Assembly (NCBI RefSeq): GCF_029767005.1
Contig: NZ_JARUQR010000001.1
Coordinates: 429,028-493,027, forward strand
Direction: 5' to 3'
DNA length: 64,000 bases
Source of the DNA: Thiomicrorhabdus sp. ZW0627
GTDB lineage: Bacteria > Pseudomonadota > Gammaproteobacteria > Thiomicrospirales > Thiomicrospiraceae
Under the pieces are notes generated by a model that ran no database searches, had not been told where the DNA came from, and was given only the letters and a program-made list of their open reading frames with translations. This document shows, piece after piece, positions 52,804 through 62,480 of the stretch. Positions within the stretch are counted from its first letter, which is position 1; each line of letters begins with the position of its first letter. Made by a program: the position numbers and the translations under genes.

Positions 52804-54219
52804 CTAAACGCCGAACGCATCATCCTCATCCAACAGACCGGAGGAGTTATAAGCGTCTTTCACTTCCAGCCCCTGAATCGCATGACTGATCAGCATGACT
52901 GTCTCTTCCGGAACCGTCATGAATTCGCAAGCGATCAGATATCTTCCCAGATCGGGTTTCGGTTCGATACGAACCACTTTGGCTCTCTGATGAATAATCT
53001 CGAATTCTTCGATTTCCGTCTTGGAAATATCGATACGGAAGAATAATTCCAGAATATCGTTTCTCTCGACCAGGAATTCGCTGTAAAAAGCAAATCCGCC
53101 CGGAGAAATATCCTGATATTCCTGAGACCAGTACTCGGGGAAGATGATGATGTAATTACTGCTGGAGATGTTGTTATAGATTTTCTCCATCAGCAAAGTG
53201 TAATGATATAGGTCGATGAACGCCTTCAACAACTTGGAACCGTTCTTCTTGTTTTTCTCGACGTAACCTCGAATATCGTGATCAATCTTCATTTTCTGAA
53301 GCATCGGTCCTTCGTATAACTTATGCGGCGTCGAATTTTCCAACAAGGTGATCGTGTGATTGTTAAGTTGGTTCAGCTTTTCTTCGAAATCGCGCAGGAT
53401 CGATTCGGTACGGATATTCCCTTGCAATGAATCGTAATCAAGCACGTTTTTGACGTTTTCCTGCAAGAAACGCATCGCATTGCTGATATCCAGAATCCCG
53501 ACGGAAATTCCGTTAAGTACCTCTCTCAGATACTCCAGTTTCTCCAGTACAACCATGAATAGGTCGTAGGCTTCCGGATAACTTTCCTGTAAGGACGATT
53601 TGATGTTCTTGGAATAGTTCACCACAATGGTGTCGAGCTTTTCATTAACGATCTTGTTGAAGTGCTTAACCCCGGAACTGTAGATATCCCCTTGCAGATC
53701 CTCGACCTTTTCATGATTACCGATACGAATGAAGTGGTAACTCATATTGGCTTGATAACGGAAATAACGTCGAGTATTTTCGCGGCGACTGCGTATCGCC
53801 AACGAATGCTTGCCGTGGTCATCCTTGTCTTTTTGGATCCAGTGCAGGGTTTTAGGGTGTGCATCGGCAAGAATGTTGTCGATAACTTCGTTTTCAGCGC
53901 CCGGTCGCTCCAAAACCACACCCAGTGCCTTATAAAGCACCTCTTGAAGGAATTGGAAATGAATCTCGCTGATGAACAGGCCTTTTGAAAAGGAAGTTAT
54001 CTTGGCGACGATACAGGCACAGATTGTCTTTTCGACATAATCGACGTCTAATGGTTCGGTTGCCTTGAAAAGTTCGAAATGCTTTGAATATTGGCTTCTC
54101 AGATCCAACAGCATGATTTCCAGGGAACTGCTGCGAAGGATCCTATAGGCAATCTTCTTATACTCGAACGGTAAAGCTTCGATAAAAGAGTGATCGCTGT
54201 CGTAATGCGTACCCGGCAT
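52804..54219 (-). CDS. PilZ-domain-like protein, unknown function
   Basis: 471 aa, soluble. The C-terminal region has the PilZ barrel pattern: DISPGG (from D370), followed by strands FAFYSEFLVERNDILELFFRI and AKVVRIEP, ending in YLIACEFMTV. The Arg-rich loop expected before the DxSxxG motif is not next to it. An Arg-rich segment (RRENTRRYFR) near residue 150 is followed by a DIYSSG sequence and may be a second, degenerate PilZ-like unit. The middle part is helical. A c-di-GMP receptor role is likely but not shown. It ends two bases from the btuF stop (convergent). Confidence 0.65.
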   Translation of the reverse strand: MPGTHYDSDHSFIEALPFEYKKIAYRILRSSSLEIMLLDLRSQYSKHFELFKATEPLDVDYVEKTICACIVAKITSFSKGLFISEIHFQFLQEVLYKALGVVLERPGAENEVIDNILADAHPKTLHWIQKDKDDHGKHSLAIRSRRENTRRYFRYQANMSYHFIRIGNHEKVEDLQGDIYSSGVKHFNKIVNEKLDTIVVNYSKNIKSSLQESYPEAYDLFMVVLEKLEYLREVLNGISVGILDISNAMRFLQENVKNVLDYDSLQGNIRTESILRDFEEKLNQLNNHTITLLENSTPHKLYEGPMLQKMKIDHDIRGYVEKNKKNGSKLLKAFIDLYHYTLLMEKIYNNISSSNYIIIFPEYWSQEYQDISPGGFAFYSEFLVERNDILELFFRIDISKTEIEEFEIIHQRAKVVRIEPKPDLGRYLIACEFMTVPEETVMLISHAIQGLEVKDAYNSSGLLDEDDAFGV

Positions 54220-54441
54220 AACCTAGCAACCTGCCTTTAATGACAAATTTTGATGTATATTCATTGAAATCTTACGAGCATTCATCGTTTGTAATCGTTT
54301 TGGTCATTCATCAATTTTATTATGGTTAATATAATCCATAAAACGGCTTTTGAAAGCGAAAGTTTAGGGTAAAACCGGGTTTAATTGCCTATCACGTGTT
54401 TTATTTGAGTTTTTCGAGGTAAATCCATTAAAACACAGGCT

Positions 54442-54642
54442 TCAGGAAGGATTACTGAGTAGATGGTAAACCAGATAGCCGCCGTATATCACCACCATGA
54501 CAATACTTAGCAAAGTAATTGGCCGCAGCCCCTTTTGCTCGACAACAATTCCTTGCTGTGCAAGCTTTCGCGCACGAAGCTTGGATTTTATCAACCAGTA
54601 GAAAAAATAGACGACGGCGGCAAGGGTTAGATATTTCAGCAT
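54442..54642 (-). CDS. Small membrane protein downstream of kdsB
   Basis: 66 aa with two hydrophobic helices (about residues 4-19 and 42-61) and a basic linker between them (KSKLRARKLAQQG). No family is recognised. ATG at 54642 is 12 bp after the kdsB stop. The frame stays open into kdsB, but those residues are shadow. The 222 bp between it and the PilZ gene are AT-rich and carry no identifiable feature. Confidence 0.6.
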   Translation of the reverse strand: MLKYLTLAAVVYFFYWLIKSKLRARKLAQQGIVVEQKGLRPITLLSIVMVVIYGGYLVYHLLSNPS

Positions 54643-54653
54643 GGATTCGACCG

Positions 54654-55424
54654 TCAGACTTCTCGATAACCTTGCATCAACTGACGCACACGCTGCAAAT
54701 CGGCTTCGGTATCCACGCCGACACCGGCATCGCACAATGCATCCAGCACAAGAATCTTTTCACCGTGCCAAAGTACGCGAAGCTGCTCAAGCTTTTCCAC
54801 CTGTTCCAAAGCGCATTCCGGCCAGGAAACATACTGTTTGACGAATCCGGCACGGTAGGCGTACAAACCGATATGACGCTTGTAACCCAAGTTTTCAGGC
54901 AGCGTTTTGACAGTTTGCGCAAACGTATCACGAGACCACGGCAAAGGTGCCCGGCTAAAATTGATGGCCCGGTTTGCGACATCGCGACTGACCTTGACCG
55001 CGTTCGGATCAAATACCGTCTCCACGTCCTCGATCGGCTCACACAAGGTCGCCATTGAAATTTCAGGGTGCGCCACCAAACCTTCAGCCACTTGATGAAT
55101 CAGCTCCGGAGGCAACATCGGTTCGTCCCCTTGGACATTGACGATAATTTCATCTCCCTGAATACCGGCAATCTCGACGACCTCAGCGATACGTTCCGTA
55201 CCCGACTGATGATGATCCGCCGTTAGACAGACCTCGGCGCCAAACCCTTCGCAGACATGCTGCACATCGCGCGATTCCGTTGCGACGATCACGCGATCCG
55301 CTCCTGACTGTTTGGCCTGCAACCAGGTCCATTCAATCATCGGCTTACCCTCAATCTCCATCAAAGGTTTTCCTGGCAAACGGCTCGATTCAAAACGCGC
55401 GGGGATAATAACGGTAAAGGCCAT
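54654..55424 (-). CDS. kdsB: CMP-KDO synthetase (3-deoxy-manno-octulosonate cytidylyltransferase)
   Basis: Activates KDO with CTP for addition to lipid A. The N-terminal nucleotide-binding motif IIPARFESSRLPGKPL (about residues 5-20) is the family signature; VNVQGDEP near residue 93 provides the metal-binding Asp, and ALEQVEKLEQLRVL is conserved. The length is 256 aa, the E. coli length is 248. It is in line with lpxK upstream, as in E. coli. Confidence 0.96.
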   Translation of the reverse strand: MAFTVIIPARFESSRLPGKPLMEIEGKPMIEWTWLQAKQSGADRVIVATESRDVQHVCEGFGAEVCLTADHHQSGTERIAEVVEIAGIQGDEIIVNVQGDEPMLPPELIHQVAEGLVAHPEISMATLCEPIEDVETVFDPNAVKVSRDVANRAINFSRAPLPWSRDTFAQTVKTLPENLGYKRHIGLYAYRAGFVKQYVSWPECALEQVEKLEQLRVLWHGEKILVLDALCDAGVGVDTEADLQRVRQLMQGYREV

Positions 55425-55478
55425 AAATGTTTCTTAATCCAAATTAATACAGTAATCCTAAATCTGCTTAAAAGCGGC

Positions 55479-55679
55479 TCAGGCCTTCTGGGAACGGAAC
55501 TTTTCCGCTTCTTCCGCAGTAATCTGGCGCGCTTCATCCTCCAAAAGGATCGGAATACCGTCACGCACCGGATACGCCAGATTAGCCGCAGTGGAAATCA
55601 GTTCCTGATTCGTTTTATCGTAGATCAGTTTGGTTTTACTCACGGGGCAGACTAGAATTTCTAAAAGTTTAGGATCCAT
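55479..55679 (-). CDS. Trm112/YcaR family protein
   Basis: A 66-aa small protein with the Trm112 fold: [18 protein letters not shown] at the start and [15 protein letters not shown] near residues 35-50. Only one Cys remains, so it is not a zinc finger; this is normal for the bacterial YcaR branch. Its gene is found between lpxK and kdsB in many proteobacteria; role unknown, possibly stabilising a methyltransferase. ATG at 55679 has a GAGAG sequence upstream; a GTG at 55697, overlapping the lpxK stop, is the alternative. Confidence 0.88.
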   Translation of the reverse strand: MDPKLLEILVCPVSKTKLIYDKTNQELISTAANLAYPVRDGIPILLEDEARQITAEEAEKFRSQKA

Positions 55680-55693
55680 GCTTCTCTCAATTT

Positions 55694-56713
55694 TCACTTA
55701 ATTTCTTGGTGTAATAGTGACCGTACCTGTTCATACAACGGTTCGAACAAAGCTTCGTCCGCTTGAGGCTCCACTTCCAAATACCACCAATTGTTTTTTT
55801 GCCCGGATTGGGCGAACTCGCTACATTTTACAGCATCTTTCTCGGTCATAAGTAAGGGTTTTTCATCGCCGTATTCAGTGAAGTCAGCCGATTTGTATGC
55901 ATAATGATCGGCAAACGCCCGGCCTTCTACCTCGATCTGTAATTCATTCAACGTATCGAAGAACCGCTGGGGATTACCGATACCGGCAATCGCATTCACA
56001 CTCTGTCCGGCAAACGCATTAGCAGGCAGCGTGTTTTTAGGATTGGTCAACTGACGGAAACAGACCGGCTGCAACTGCATCGCAAAACTCTTTTGCGGAA
56101 ACTCGATGCTCTTGGGCATGTTGCCGTTATAGACGATGAAATCCACCTGCTGTAAACGTTCTTTAGGTTCTCTTAAAGGCCCGGCAGGCAGGCACAAACC
56201 ATTTCCGAATTGACGCTGGGCATCGACCATCACAACTTCAATATCACGAGGCAATTCATAGTGCTGCAAGCCGTCGTCGCTGACGATGACATCAATGTCA
56301 TGCCGTTGCATCATCAAAGCGACCGCCTGGCAGCGTTGAGGGGCAACCGCAACCGGGCATTGCAACTGTTTGGCCAACAATACAGGTTCATCACCAAGCT
56401 GTTTGGGGTCACTGGCCGGATGAGCTTCCTGCGGCCAGTGTTTGGATTTACCGCCGTATCCGCGACTGACAATGCCCACGTTCAAACCTTGCTGACGTAG
56501 CTGCCTTACCAACCAGATGATAAATGGGGTTTTACCACTGCCACCGACCACGACATTACCGACCACAATCACGACCGCACCGGTCGGCTTCGGTGGTGGA
56601 AATTGCCTGAAACGCTCTAGTCGGCGCTTCGCTTCCCAACACACCAAACTACCCAAAGGTTTTAGCAACGTAGTTTTCCAGTTGGTTCGGCTCCAAAACG
56701 ATGGCCAGCTCAT
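55694..56713 (-). CDS. lpxK: Tetraacyldisaccharide 4'-kinase
   Basis: Phosphorylates the lipid A precursor at the 4' position, at the inner membrane. The P-loop [13 protein letters not shown] is near residues 52-64, followed by SRGYGGKSK and [13 protein letters not shown], which are family signatures. The 339-aa length is usual. It starts inside the comEC stop (ATGA overlap). In E. coli msbA sits between comEC and lpxK; here it is absent. Confidence 0.96.
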   Translation of the reverse strand: MSWPSFWSRTNWKTTLLKPLGSLVCWEAKRRLERFRQFPPPKPTGAVVIVVGNVVVGGSGKTPFIIWLVRQLRQQGLNVGIVSRGYGGKSKHWPQEAHPASDPKQLGDEPVLLAKQLQCPVAVAPQRCQAVALMMQRHDIDVIVSDDGLQHYELPRDIEVVMVDAQRQFGNGLCLPAGPLREPKERLQQVDFIVYNGNMPKSIEFPQKSFAMQLQPVCFRQLTNPKNTLPANAFAGQSVNAIAGIGNPQRFFDTLNELQIEVEGRAFADHYAYKSADFTEYGDEKPLLMTEKDAVKCSEFAQSGQKNNWWYLEVEPQADEALFEPLYEQVRSLLHQEIK

Positions 56714-59268
56714 TGAAACAGGATTCCTTTCTCATTCGTTAAACAGCTGTGATGATACCATTTACTCAAGGTTTTTCTGACCTGATATGCCGGTAATGGA
56801 TTAAATTTTCCGCTTTCATTACCAATTTCATAACCGATTCCACCTGAACAAGCCGTATTAAACCAAAAGATTTCAGGAGCGAGACGTTGCAACGTCTCCT
56901 CTGTAGGAAAGTGGTAACGGTTATGATAACCAGCCGAAAACACCACCACTTCTGGCTGAACTTGACGCAACCAAATACTCGATGTCGAATAACGGCTGCC
57001 ATGATGTCCAGCCACCAATATATCCGCTTTCAACTTGTCACCATATAGCTCGATCAGGCGTTTTTCACCTTTGGCACTCAAATCGCCGCTAATTATTACC
57101 GAAGACGAGTCAGACCTTCCGCCGGCTGTTACCTTAAGTACACAAGAACGATCGTTATCGCTACGCAAGCCAACATCACCTTCCGAGACTCCGGGAGACA
57201 GCACTTCAAAAACGACGCCATCCCATTTCCACTTCTGCCCCGCCGAACAATTCTCAACCGGGTAAGAACCTGACAGTCCTTCCTGAACCTTTTTCGGCTG
57301 TCCACTGACAACATGCTTGACCCTGAATTGGCGAAGCAAACGCTCTAAGCCGCCCGCGTGGTCGATGTCACTGTGACTCACCATCACTAAATCCACCTCC
57401 GACCGGTTTTGAGCGCGCAAAAACGGCAAAATGGCAAGTTTGGCGCCATCCATCTTATCGCCCCATTTTGCTCCGGTATCGTATATCATCACATGATTCC
57501 GGGTTTCGATCACCAAAGCCTGTCCCTGCCCGACATCCAGTACATGCAACCAGGCCTGCCGGTTTTCAGGTCTTGACCATAACGGATTTCCCAACGACCA
57601 TACTGAAAAAATCAGCAAGAACACCCCAGCTGAAAAGCGTATCCATATCGGTTTCTTCAGCAACGTAGCAAATAAAAGAACGTAGGTTGTTACCACTTGC
57701 CAAAATTCAAGGCTCCCCCCTATAGAACTAAACACAGAACGATCATTCATTGAAACCAGCAAATTCCAAATCGGCTTCCAAATCCAATCCAGCCATGCCA
57801 CTGTATGCACGGCGAAATCCACCGAAAACAGACTGATGACAGAGACGACAAACACCAAAGGAAGACCGATAAAACTTACAAACGGCACGGCAACCAAATT
57901 GGCAATCAAACTGTAGCTTGGCAAAAAATGAAACATCCATAACAGATAAGGCGCCAATCCGGCTGTCAGGGCCAGTTGTATCCAAAGCAGTTGCAGCCAG
58001 CGTGATGAGCGTTTGACCATAGGAATCTGCAAGACGGCAAAAATCAACGCCACGGCCATAAAAGAGAGCCAGAATCCCACGCTTAACACGGAACGAGGAT
58101 CCCATAACACAACAGAAAACGCCGCCAGAAACAGAGCTTGCCAAGGTTGAAACGGACGTTTAAGAAACAAGAACAACAACACCGCCAACACCATCAAGTA
58201 GGCGCGTTGTGTAGGAATGGCAAAACCGGACAGGATCAAATAAAAACTGGCGAACAGCAAACCGCCTGTTGCCGCAACGACAGGAAGGTTAAAACGCTTC
58301 ACACGATACAAACCCAACCACCATAGTCCCTTGAAAATCCAATAGCCCAGCGCTGCGACAATCCCCATGTGCAAGCCGGAAATCGCCATAAGATGAACCG
58401 TACCGGTATTTTGCAGTACCTGCCATTGCGCGTCACTGATGTTATGCTTATCGCCATAACTTAATGCCTGGTAAATACCGCCTAATTCACTCCGTTCAAA
58501 CGCACTGCTCAGACGCTGAGCCAAATGGTAGCGCAATCCATAAACGCTCGAATCCTCTAGCTTACGATTGGCTTCCTTCGTACTCGACTTCTGAATGATG
58601 TAACCTTTAGCCGCGATACGGTTCTGATAGAGCCAGGTTTCATAATCCAGAGCGCCCAAATTCATCGATGCATGATTCGCCCTCAATTTCACGGTGAACT
58701 GCCACTGTTCGCCTGGTTTAGGAATGACTTGAGGTGCCGTCTCTTCTGCAGTTTTTATATACCAGTTCAATTGCACTTTGGGTTTTAAAATTGACCAGGC
58801 CTGTTCAGTTTTAATCTGTAAATCCGATTGAACCGCTGAAAAACCCGAACCCGGATTGCCAATCTTCTGCAACTCAAACATAAACCGCATCCGGGTACTA
58901 TGACTGCCATGCTCCACTTCCGGCAACCCAATCACGGTACCTTGAATTTGTACCGGTCGATTAACCCAGTTCTCATCGACGGAAACCGAAAAAAAAGTCT
59001 GCCAAAAGACCCAACTCCATCCTATAATGAATCCCAATAAAACATTACTAAGCCAAGTTAAATACTGGCCTTTAACCCAAACAGGATGTTTTCTTAGCGT
59101 ATCTTCACGGTTGCGTTTCCAGCCTCTGCGAACCATCTCATTGGCGATCAAAACGACTAAAGCGACAACGGCGGGCCACAAACCCGACGTCTGAACGCCT
59201 TGATAAAAACCGGACACTGCTAAGACAAACGCAATAACAAAACTAATAAACATGCCCAAAAAGCTCAT
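56710..59268 (-). CDS. comEC: DNA uptake channel ComEC/Rec2
   Basis: Carries single-stranded DNA across the inner membrane in natural transformation. The 852-aa protein has an N-terminal hydrophobic pair, the DUF4131 OB-like region, the multi-helix Competence domain (middle), and a C-terminal metallo-beta-lactamase domain with SHSDIDHAGG and LDVGQGQALVIE. Two CAGGCCTG copies (57551 and 58796) lie inside the coding sequence. The ATG at 59268 overlaps the divergent DUF2062 gene by 17 bp; a second ATG at 59253 is possible. Confidence 0.95.
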   Translation of the reverse strand: MSFLGMFISFVIAFVLAVSGFYQGVQTSGLWPAVVALVVLIANEMVRRGWKRNREDTLRKHPVWVKGQYLTWLSNVLLGFIIGWSWVFWQTFFSVSVDENWVNRPVQIQGTVIGLPEVEHGSHSTRMRFMFELQKIGNPGSGFSAVQSDLQIKTEQAWSILKPKVQLNWYIKTAEETAPQVIPKPGEQWQFTVKLRANHASMNLGALDYETWLYQNRIAAKGYIIQKSSTKEANRKLEDSSVYGLRYHLAQRLSSAFERSELGGIYQALSYGDKHNISDAQWQVLQNTGTVHLMAISGLHMGIVAALGYWIFKGLWWLGLYRVKRFNLPVVAATGGLLFASFYLILSGFAIPTQRAYLMVLAVLLFLFLKRPFQPWQALFLAAFSVVLWDPRSVLSVGFWLSFMAVALIFAVLQIPMVKRSSRWLQLLWIQLALTAGLAPYLLWMFHFLPSYSLIANLVAVPFVSFIGLPLVFVVSVISLFSVDFAVHTVAWLDWIWKPIWNLLVSMNDRSVFSSIGGSLEFWQVVTTYVLLFATLLKKPIWIRFSAGVFLLIFSVWSLGNPLWSRPENRQAWLHVLDVGQGQALVIETRNHVMIYDTGAKWGDKMDGAKLAILPFLRAQNRSEVDLVMVSHSDIDHAGGLERLLRQFRVKHVVSGQPKKVQEGLSGSYPVENCSAGQKWKWDGVVFEVLSPGVSEGDVGLRSDNDRSCVLKVTAGGRSDSSSVIISGDLSAKGEKRLIELYGDKLKADILVAGHHGSRYSTSSIWLRQVQPEVVVFSAGYHNRYHFPTEETLQRLAPEIFWFNTACSGGIGYEIGNESGKFNPLPAYQVRKTLSKWYHHSCLTNEKGILFQ

Positions 59269-59803
59269 TAAACGTTATATGCCGACCCCGGAAAAAATCA
59301 AAAACATGAAGGGGTTGGGCATTTTAGGAAAATGGTTGCATAATCCCAGTATCTGGCATTTTCACCGTCATTCCGTTTCGAAAGCCTTCCTGATTGGAAT
59401 GTTCTGGATGGCGATTCCAGTTCCTGCACAGATGGTGGCTTCCGCTTTCACTGCAATTCTGTTCCGCGCGAATTTACCTGTCAGTGTCGCGCTCGTCTGG
59501 ATCAGTAATCCGTTTACCATGCCGCCAATTTTCTATTTTAACTATCTGGTCGGTGCCTACATCCTCGGTCAAGACGCTTCCGAAGACTGGCACTTCGAAC
59601 TTAGCTGGCAATGGCTGATTCACACCCTGGGCGACTTATGGATGCCATTATTCCTCGGCAGTGCCATCGTCGGTATTGTTCTCGGTGTAGCAAGCTATTT
59701 CACCATCGACCTGCTGTGGCGACGACACGTGATCAAAAACTGGAAAGAACGCCGCAGTAAAAAGTGGCGTAAAAAATTCCGTAAAGAAGGGCTCAAAAAA
59801 TAG
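59252..59803 (+). CDS. DUF2062 family membrane protein
   Basis: 183 aa. The DUF2062 pattern is clear: WLHNPSIWHFHRHSVSKAFLIGMFWMAIPVPAQM, then a helix pair around residues 75-105 and a third near 130-155, and a strongly basic C-terminus (RRSKKWRKKFRKEGLKK). Function unknown. The family is common in gammaproteobacteria next to comEC. Neither the ATG at 59252 nor the one at 59279 has a clear RBS. Its 5' end overlaps the comEC 5' end on the other strand. Confidence 0.82.
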   Translation: MPKKLIKRYMPTPEKIKNMKGLGILGKWLHNPSIWHFHRHSVSKAFLIGMFWMAIPVPAQMVASAFTAILFRANLPVSVALVWISNPFTMPPIFYFNYLVGAYILGQDASEDWHFELSWQWLIHTLGDLWMPLFLGSAIVGIVLGVASYFTIDLLWRRHVIKNWKERRSKKWRKKFRKEGLKK

Positions 59804-59840
59804 CCCCAAAGTAACCCTACAAAACACCTAGAAATAAAAA

Positions 59841-59870
59841 AGGCCAACTTCGAATCATCAAAGCTGGCCT
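59841..59870. terminator. Imperfect hairpin between convergent DUF2062 and lonB genes
   Basis: AGGCCAACTT pairs with AAGCTGGCCT with one mismatch, around a 10-base loop. There is an A run on the left only, which would favour termination of the minus-strand gene. Confidence 0.45.
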
Positions 59871-59934
59871 CTGCGTCGGCTAATGGTCAACCGTTACCTC
59901 CCGGAAACGGCTCCCGAAACGTCTTTTAAATCGT

Positions 59935-62337
59935 TCAATCATCGTTGTCGTGTTTCTCATTCATCTTTTCCAAAGCCGCAACCACTTTCGCATTGACACT
60001 GCCCTCCGGGAAATCTCCGTCGTCGTTTTCCGAACCGACCGCCAACCCGGTCAATAAGCCGAGTGCATCGTCAATATGACTCATGGTATAGACGTGGAAC
60101 TGCCCCTCTTCGACCGCATTACGCACTTTCGAGCTCAACATCAAATGCGCGGCATTCGCTTCCGGAACAATGACCCCTTGAGTTCCAGTCAGTCCGCGTG
60201 CTTCACAGACTTTAAAGAAGCCTTCAATCTTTTCGTTAACCCCGCCGATTGGTTGAATCTCACCGAATTGGTTAATCGATCCAGTGATTGCCAAATCCTG
60301 CCTCATCGGCACATGGGCAATTGAAGAGATCAGAGCCAGCAATTCTGCTGAGGAGGCCGAATCCCCTTCGACACCGTTATAAGATTGCTCCATAACGATA
60401 GAAGCGCTGAAGCCGAGCGAACGCTGCTTCATATAACGCCCGCGAAGGTAACCGCTGAGGATCAACATCCCTTTGGAGTGGATCGGTCCGGCCATTTCCA
60501 CTTCACGTTCGATATCGACCACTCCTTCATCCCCTGCCGAAGCCTGGGCTGTGATTCGTACCGGCTGACCAAAGGACAATTTACCAACGGTCAGCACCGT
60601 CAAGCCATTCACCTGACCGACATGTTCGCCCTTCAACGAAATCAACACCTGCTGTTCGATGATCGCGCGATGGTAATAATCCTCCATCAAACCGGTGTGG
60701 AAATCCCGCTGAAGAATGGTTTCCTCAATGGTCTTACGGGTCACCTGCATCTCGCCGTTGGCACGGGCATAAGCGTTCGCTTCCGCCAACACATCACGTA
60801 AAATCGCCTTGTTGGTATAAAGACGGTTGGCATCCTCAGCCATGCGCGAAGCATACTCGATCAGACATTCGTAAGCCGTAACGTCAATCGGCAAGTCTTC
60901 CCACAATCCAACTTCGTAAGCCAGCTGACGTGCTAAAGTCACTTCATGTTCGGCCGTTCTTTCCAGTTCGACTTCAAATTCCACCTGTACCTTAAACAGA
61001 CGGCCAAACTCCGGATCGATTTCCTGTAAAGCATAAAAATGTGCTGACTGACCCGCCAGAACCAATGTCACGTTCAGAGGAAAATCTGGAAGATGGTACG
61101 GCACCACATTACGCGAAGAAGGGATCTCAAACGTGATCTTTTTGGACATCAATGCGGCCTTAAGATGCGACCAGATATCCGGATCCTTAAGCACCGACTG
61201 GATTCCCAGAATCAGGAAACCGCCGTGCGCCTGCTGTAACAAACCGGCCTGATGGCTCATCGCCAAACTCAAGGTATCTACCGCCGAAGCCGCTGCCGAA
61301 TTGATGGCATAACCGAACAACTTAGGCATACTTGCATTCTGCTCGTAGATAACAGGTGCACTATCCAGCCCTCGATGATCGACCAATAGATTGACTTCAA
61401 AAATCGAAAGTCCCTGCTGTTCGCTCAGCAGTTCCTCCATACTGATCTGGGCCCCCGGAGTGGTCACTTGATCGGCACTCTGATCCCAGAACAGGTGAAG
61501 CTTGGCGACCAAGCTGGTTTGCAGGTCATCCAGATACTGTTTGATCTTATCGGTTTCGCCAAACTCCATTTTCAAGGAGTCGATCAATGGCCGGATATGG
61601 TCGGTCGCCACTTCGGTATTCAGTTTCTTACCCGCATCCAAATACTCATGCTGTAAAAAAGGAAAATGCGTCAAGGCTTGGTTCAATGCGGTTTCGACCT
61701 CATCCATCGCATTGGCGAAATGCTCCTGAACCTTTTCGTCAAATGCTTTAAGTTCACTCAGCTTATAACGTTTATCATCCACCACAGCGGACAACATGAA
61801 GTTGTTTTCGGTCTGTATGATCTCGATACTCAAACTTTCCGCCAACTCAAACGCCGGTTCCAAGATCGCCTGTTGTTTATCGGCCAGTTCGTTTTCCAAT
61901 TGCTGGCTTCTCAACTGATAGGCATGACCGTCGAACACAATCGGTAACTGTGATTTCAACTGAGTAATCAGCGCTTCCATCGCCAGTTTGAATTCATGAC
62001 CATGCCCGGCTGTAAAATAGAGATATTGAGTTTTATCACTGTCGCTGAAATCGGAAACCAACACCACGTCTTTCGGTTCCGGCTTAAGCTTGGCCGCTTG
62101 ATTCAGCAATGCTTTCGTCATGCCGATACGACCGACTCCCGGTTCCCCCATGATGAAGATATGGTTCTGATTACGTTTCAGGTGCAGTCCGAAATTCAGC
62201 GACTGATAAGCTCTCGGGTGAAAGCGTTTCATGAATTCAATAACGTCGCGGTCTTCGACTTTTATTTTGCTGGGATCAAATTCTTCAGCATTAATGGAGG
62301 TATATCGATAGAGTTTTTCAGGAGTGAGTTTTCGCAT
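59935..62337 (-). CDS. LonB/YcbZ-type ATP-dependent Ser/Lys protease
   Basis: Cytosolic Lon-family protease of the AAA_32 branch. The P-loop is GEPGVGRIG (about residue 68): Arg replaces the Walker Lys, as in YcbZ-type relatives, and Ile stands where Thr is usual. A long helical insert follows. The C-terminal protease domain carries the catalytic Ser in GDSASSAELLALIS and the Lys in GGVNEKIEGFF. 800 aa from the ATG at 62337; a TTG at 62349 is possible. Neither start has a good RBS. It is convergent with DUF2062 and behind amt. Confidence 0.9.
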   Translation of the reverse strand: MRKLTPEKLYRYTSINAEEFDPSKIKVEDRDVIEFMKRFHPRAYQSLNFGLHLKRNQNHIFIMGEPGVGRIGMTKALLNQAAKLKPEPKDVVLVSDFSDSDKTQYLYFTAGHGHEFKLAMEALITQLKSQLPIVFDGHAYQLRSQQLENELADKQQAILEPAFELAESLSIEIIQTENNFMLSAVVDDKRYKLSELKAFDEKVQEHFANAMDEVETALNQALTHFPFLQHEYLDAGKKLNTEVATDHIRPLIDSLKMEFGETDKIKQYLDDLQTSLVAKLHLFWDQSADQVTTPGAQISMEELLSEQQGLSIFEVNLLVDHRGLDSAPVIYEQNASMPKLFGYAINSAAASAVDTLSLAMSHQAGLLQQAHGGFLILGIQSVLKDPDIWSHLKAALMSKKITFEIPSSRNVVPYHLPDFPLNVTLVLAGQSAHFYALQEIDPEFGRLFKVQVEFEVELERTAEHEVTLARQLAYEVGLWEDLPIDVTAYECLIEYASRMAEDANRLYTNKAILRDVLAEANAYARANGEMQVTRKTIEETILQRDFHTGLMEDYYHRAIIEQQVLISLKGEHVGQVNGLTVLTVGKLSFGQPVRITAQASAGDEGVVDIEREVEMAGPIHSKGMLILSGYLRGRYMKQRSLGFSASIVMEQSYNGVEGDSASSAELLALISSIAHVPMRQDLAITGSINQFGEIQPIGGVNEKIEGFFKVCEARGLTGTQGVIVPEANAAHLMLSSKVRNAVEEGQFHVYTMSHIDDALGLLTGLAVGSENDDGDFPEGSVNAKVVAALEKMNEKHDNDD

Positions 62338-62393
62338 CAAATTCGCCAAATTATTATTTTTATATCAATATCTTAAACATGCAAAGCAATAAA

Positions 62394-62427
62394 AAAGGGA
62401 GTTGCTTCCAACGAAGCAACTCCCTTT
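62394..62427 (-). terminator. Terminator of amt
   Basis: A 15-bp perfect stem (AAAGGGAGTTGCTTC and complement) with a 4-base loop lies between the amt stop and the lonB start. On the minus strand it is followed by a T run. Confidence 0.88.
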
Positions 62428-62480
62428 ATCATACCCGACAATGCCCGCTTGCAGAAGCGCGGCATTCCATAATCCGAACG

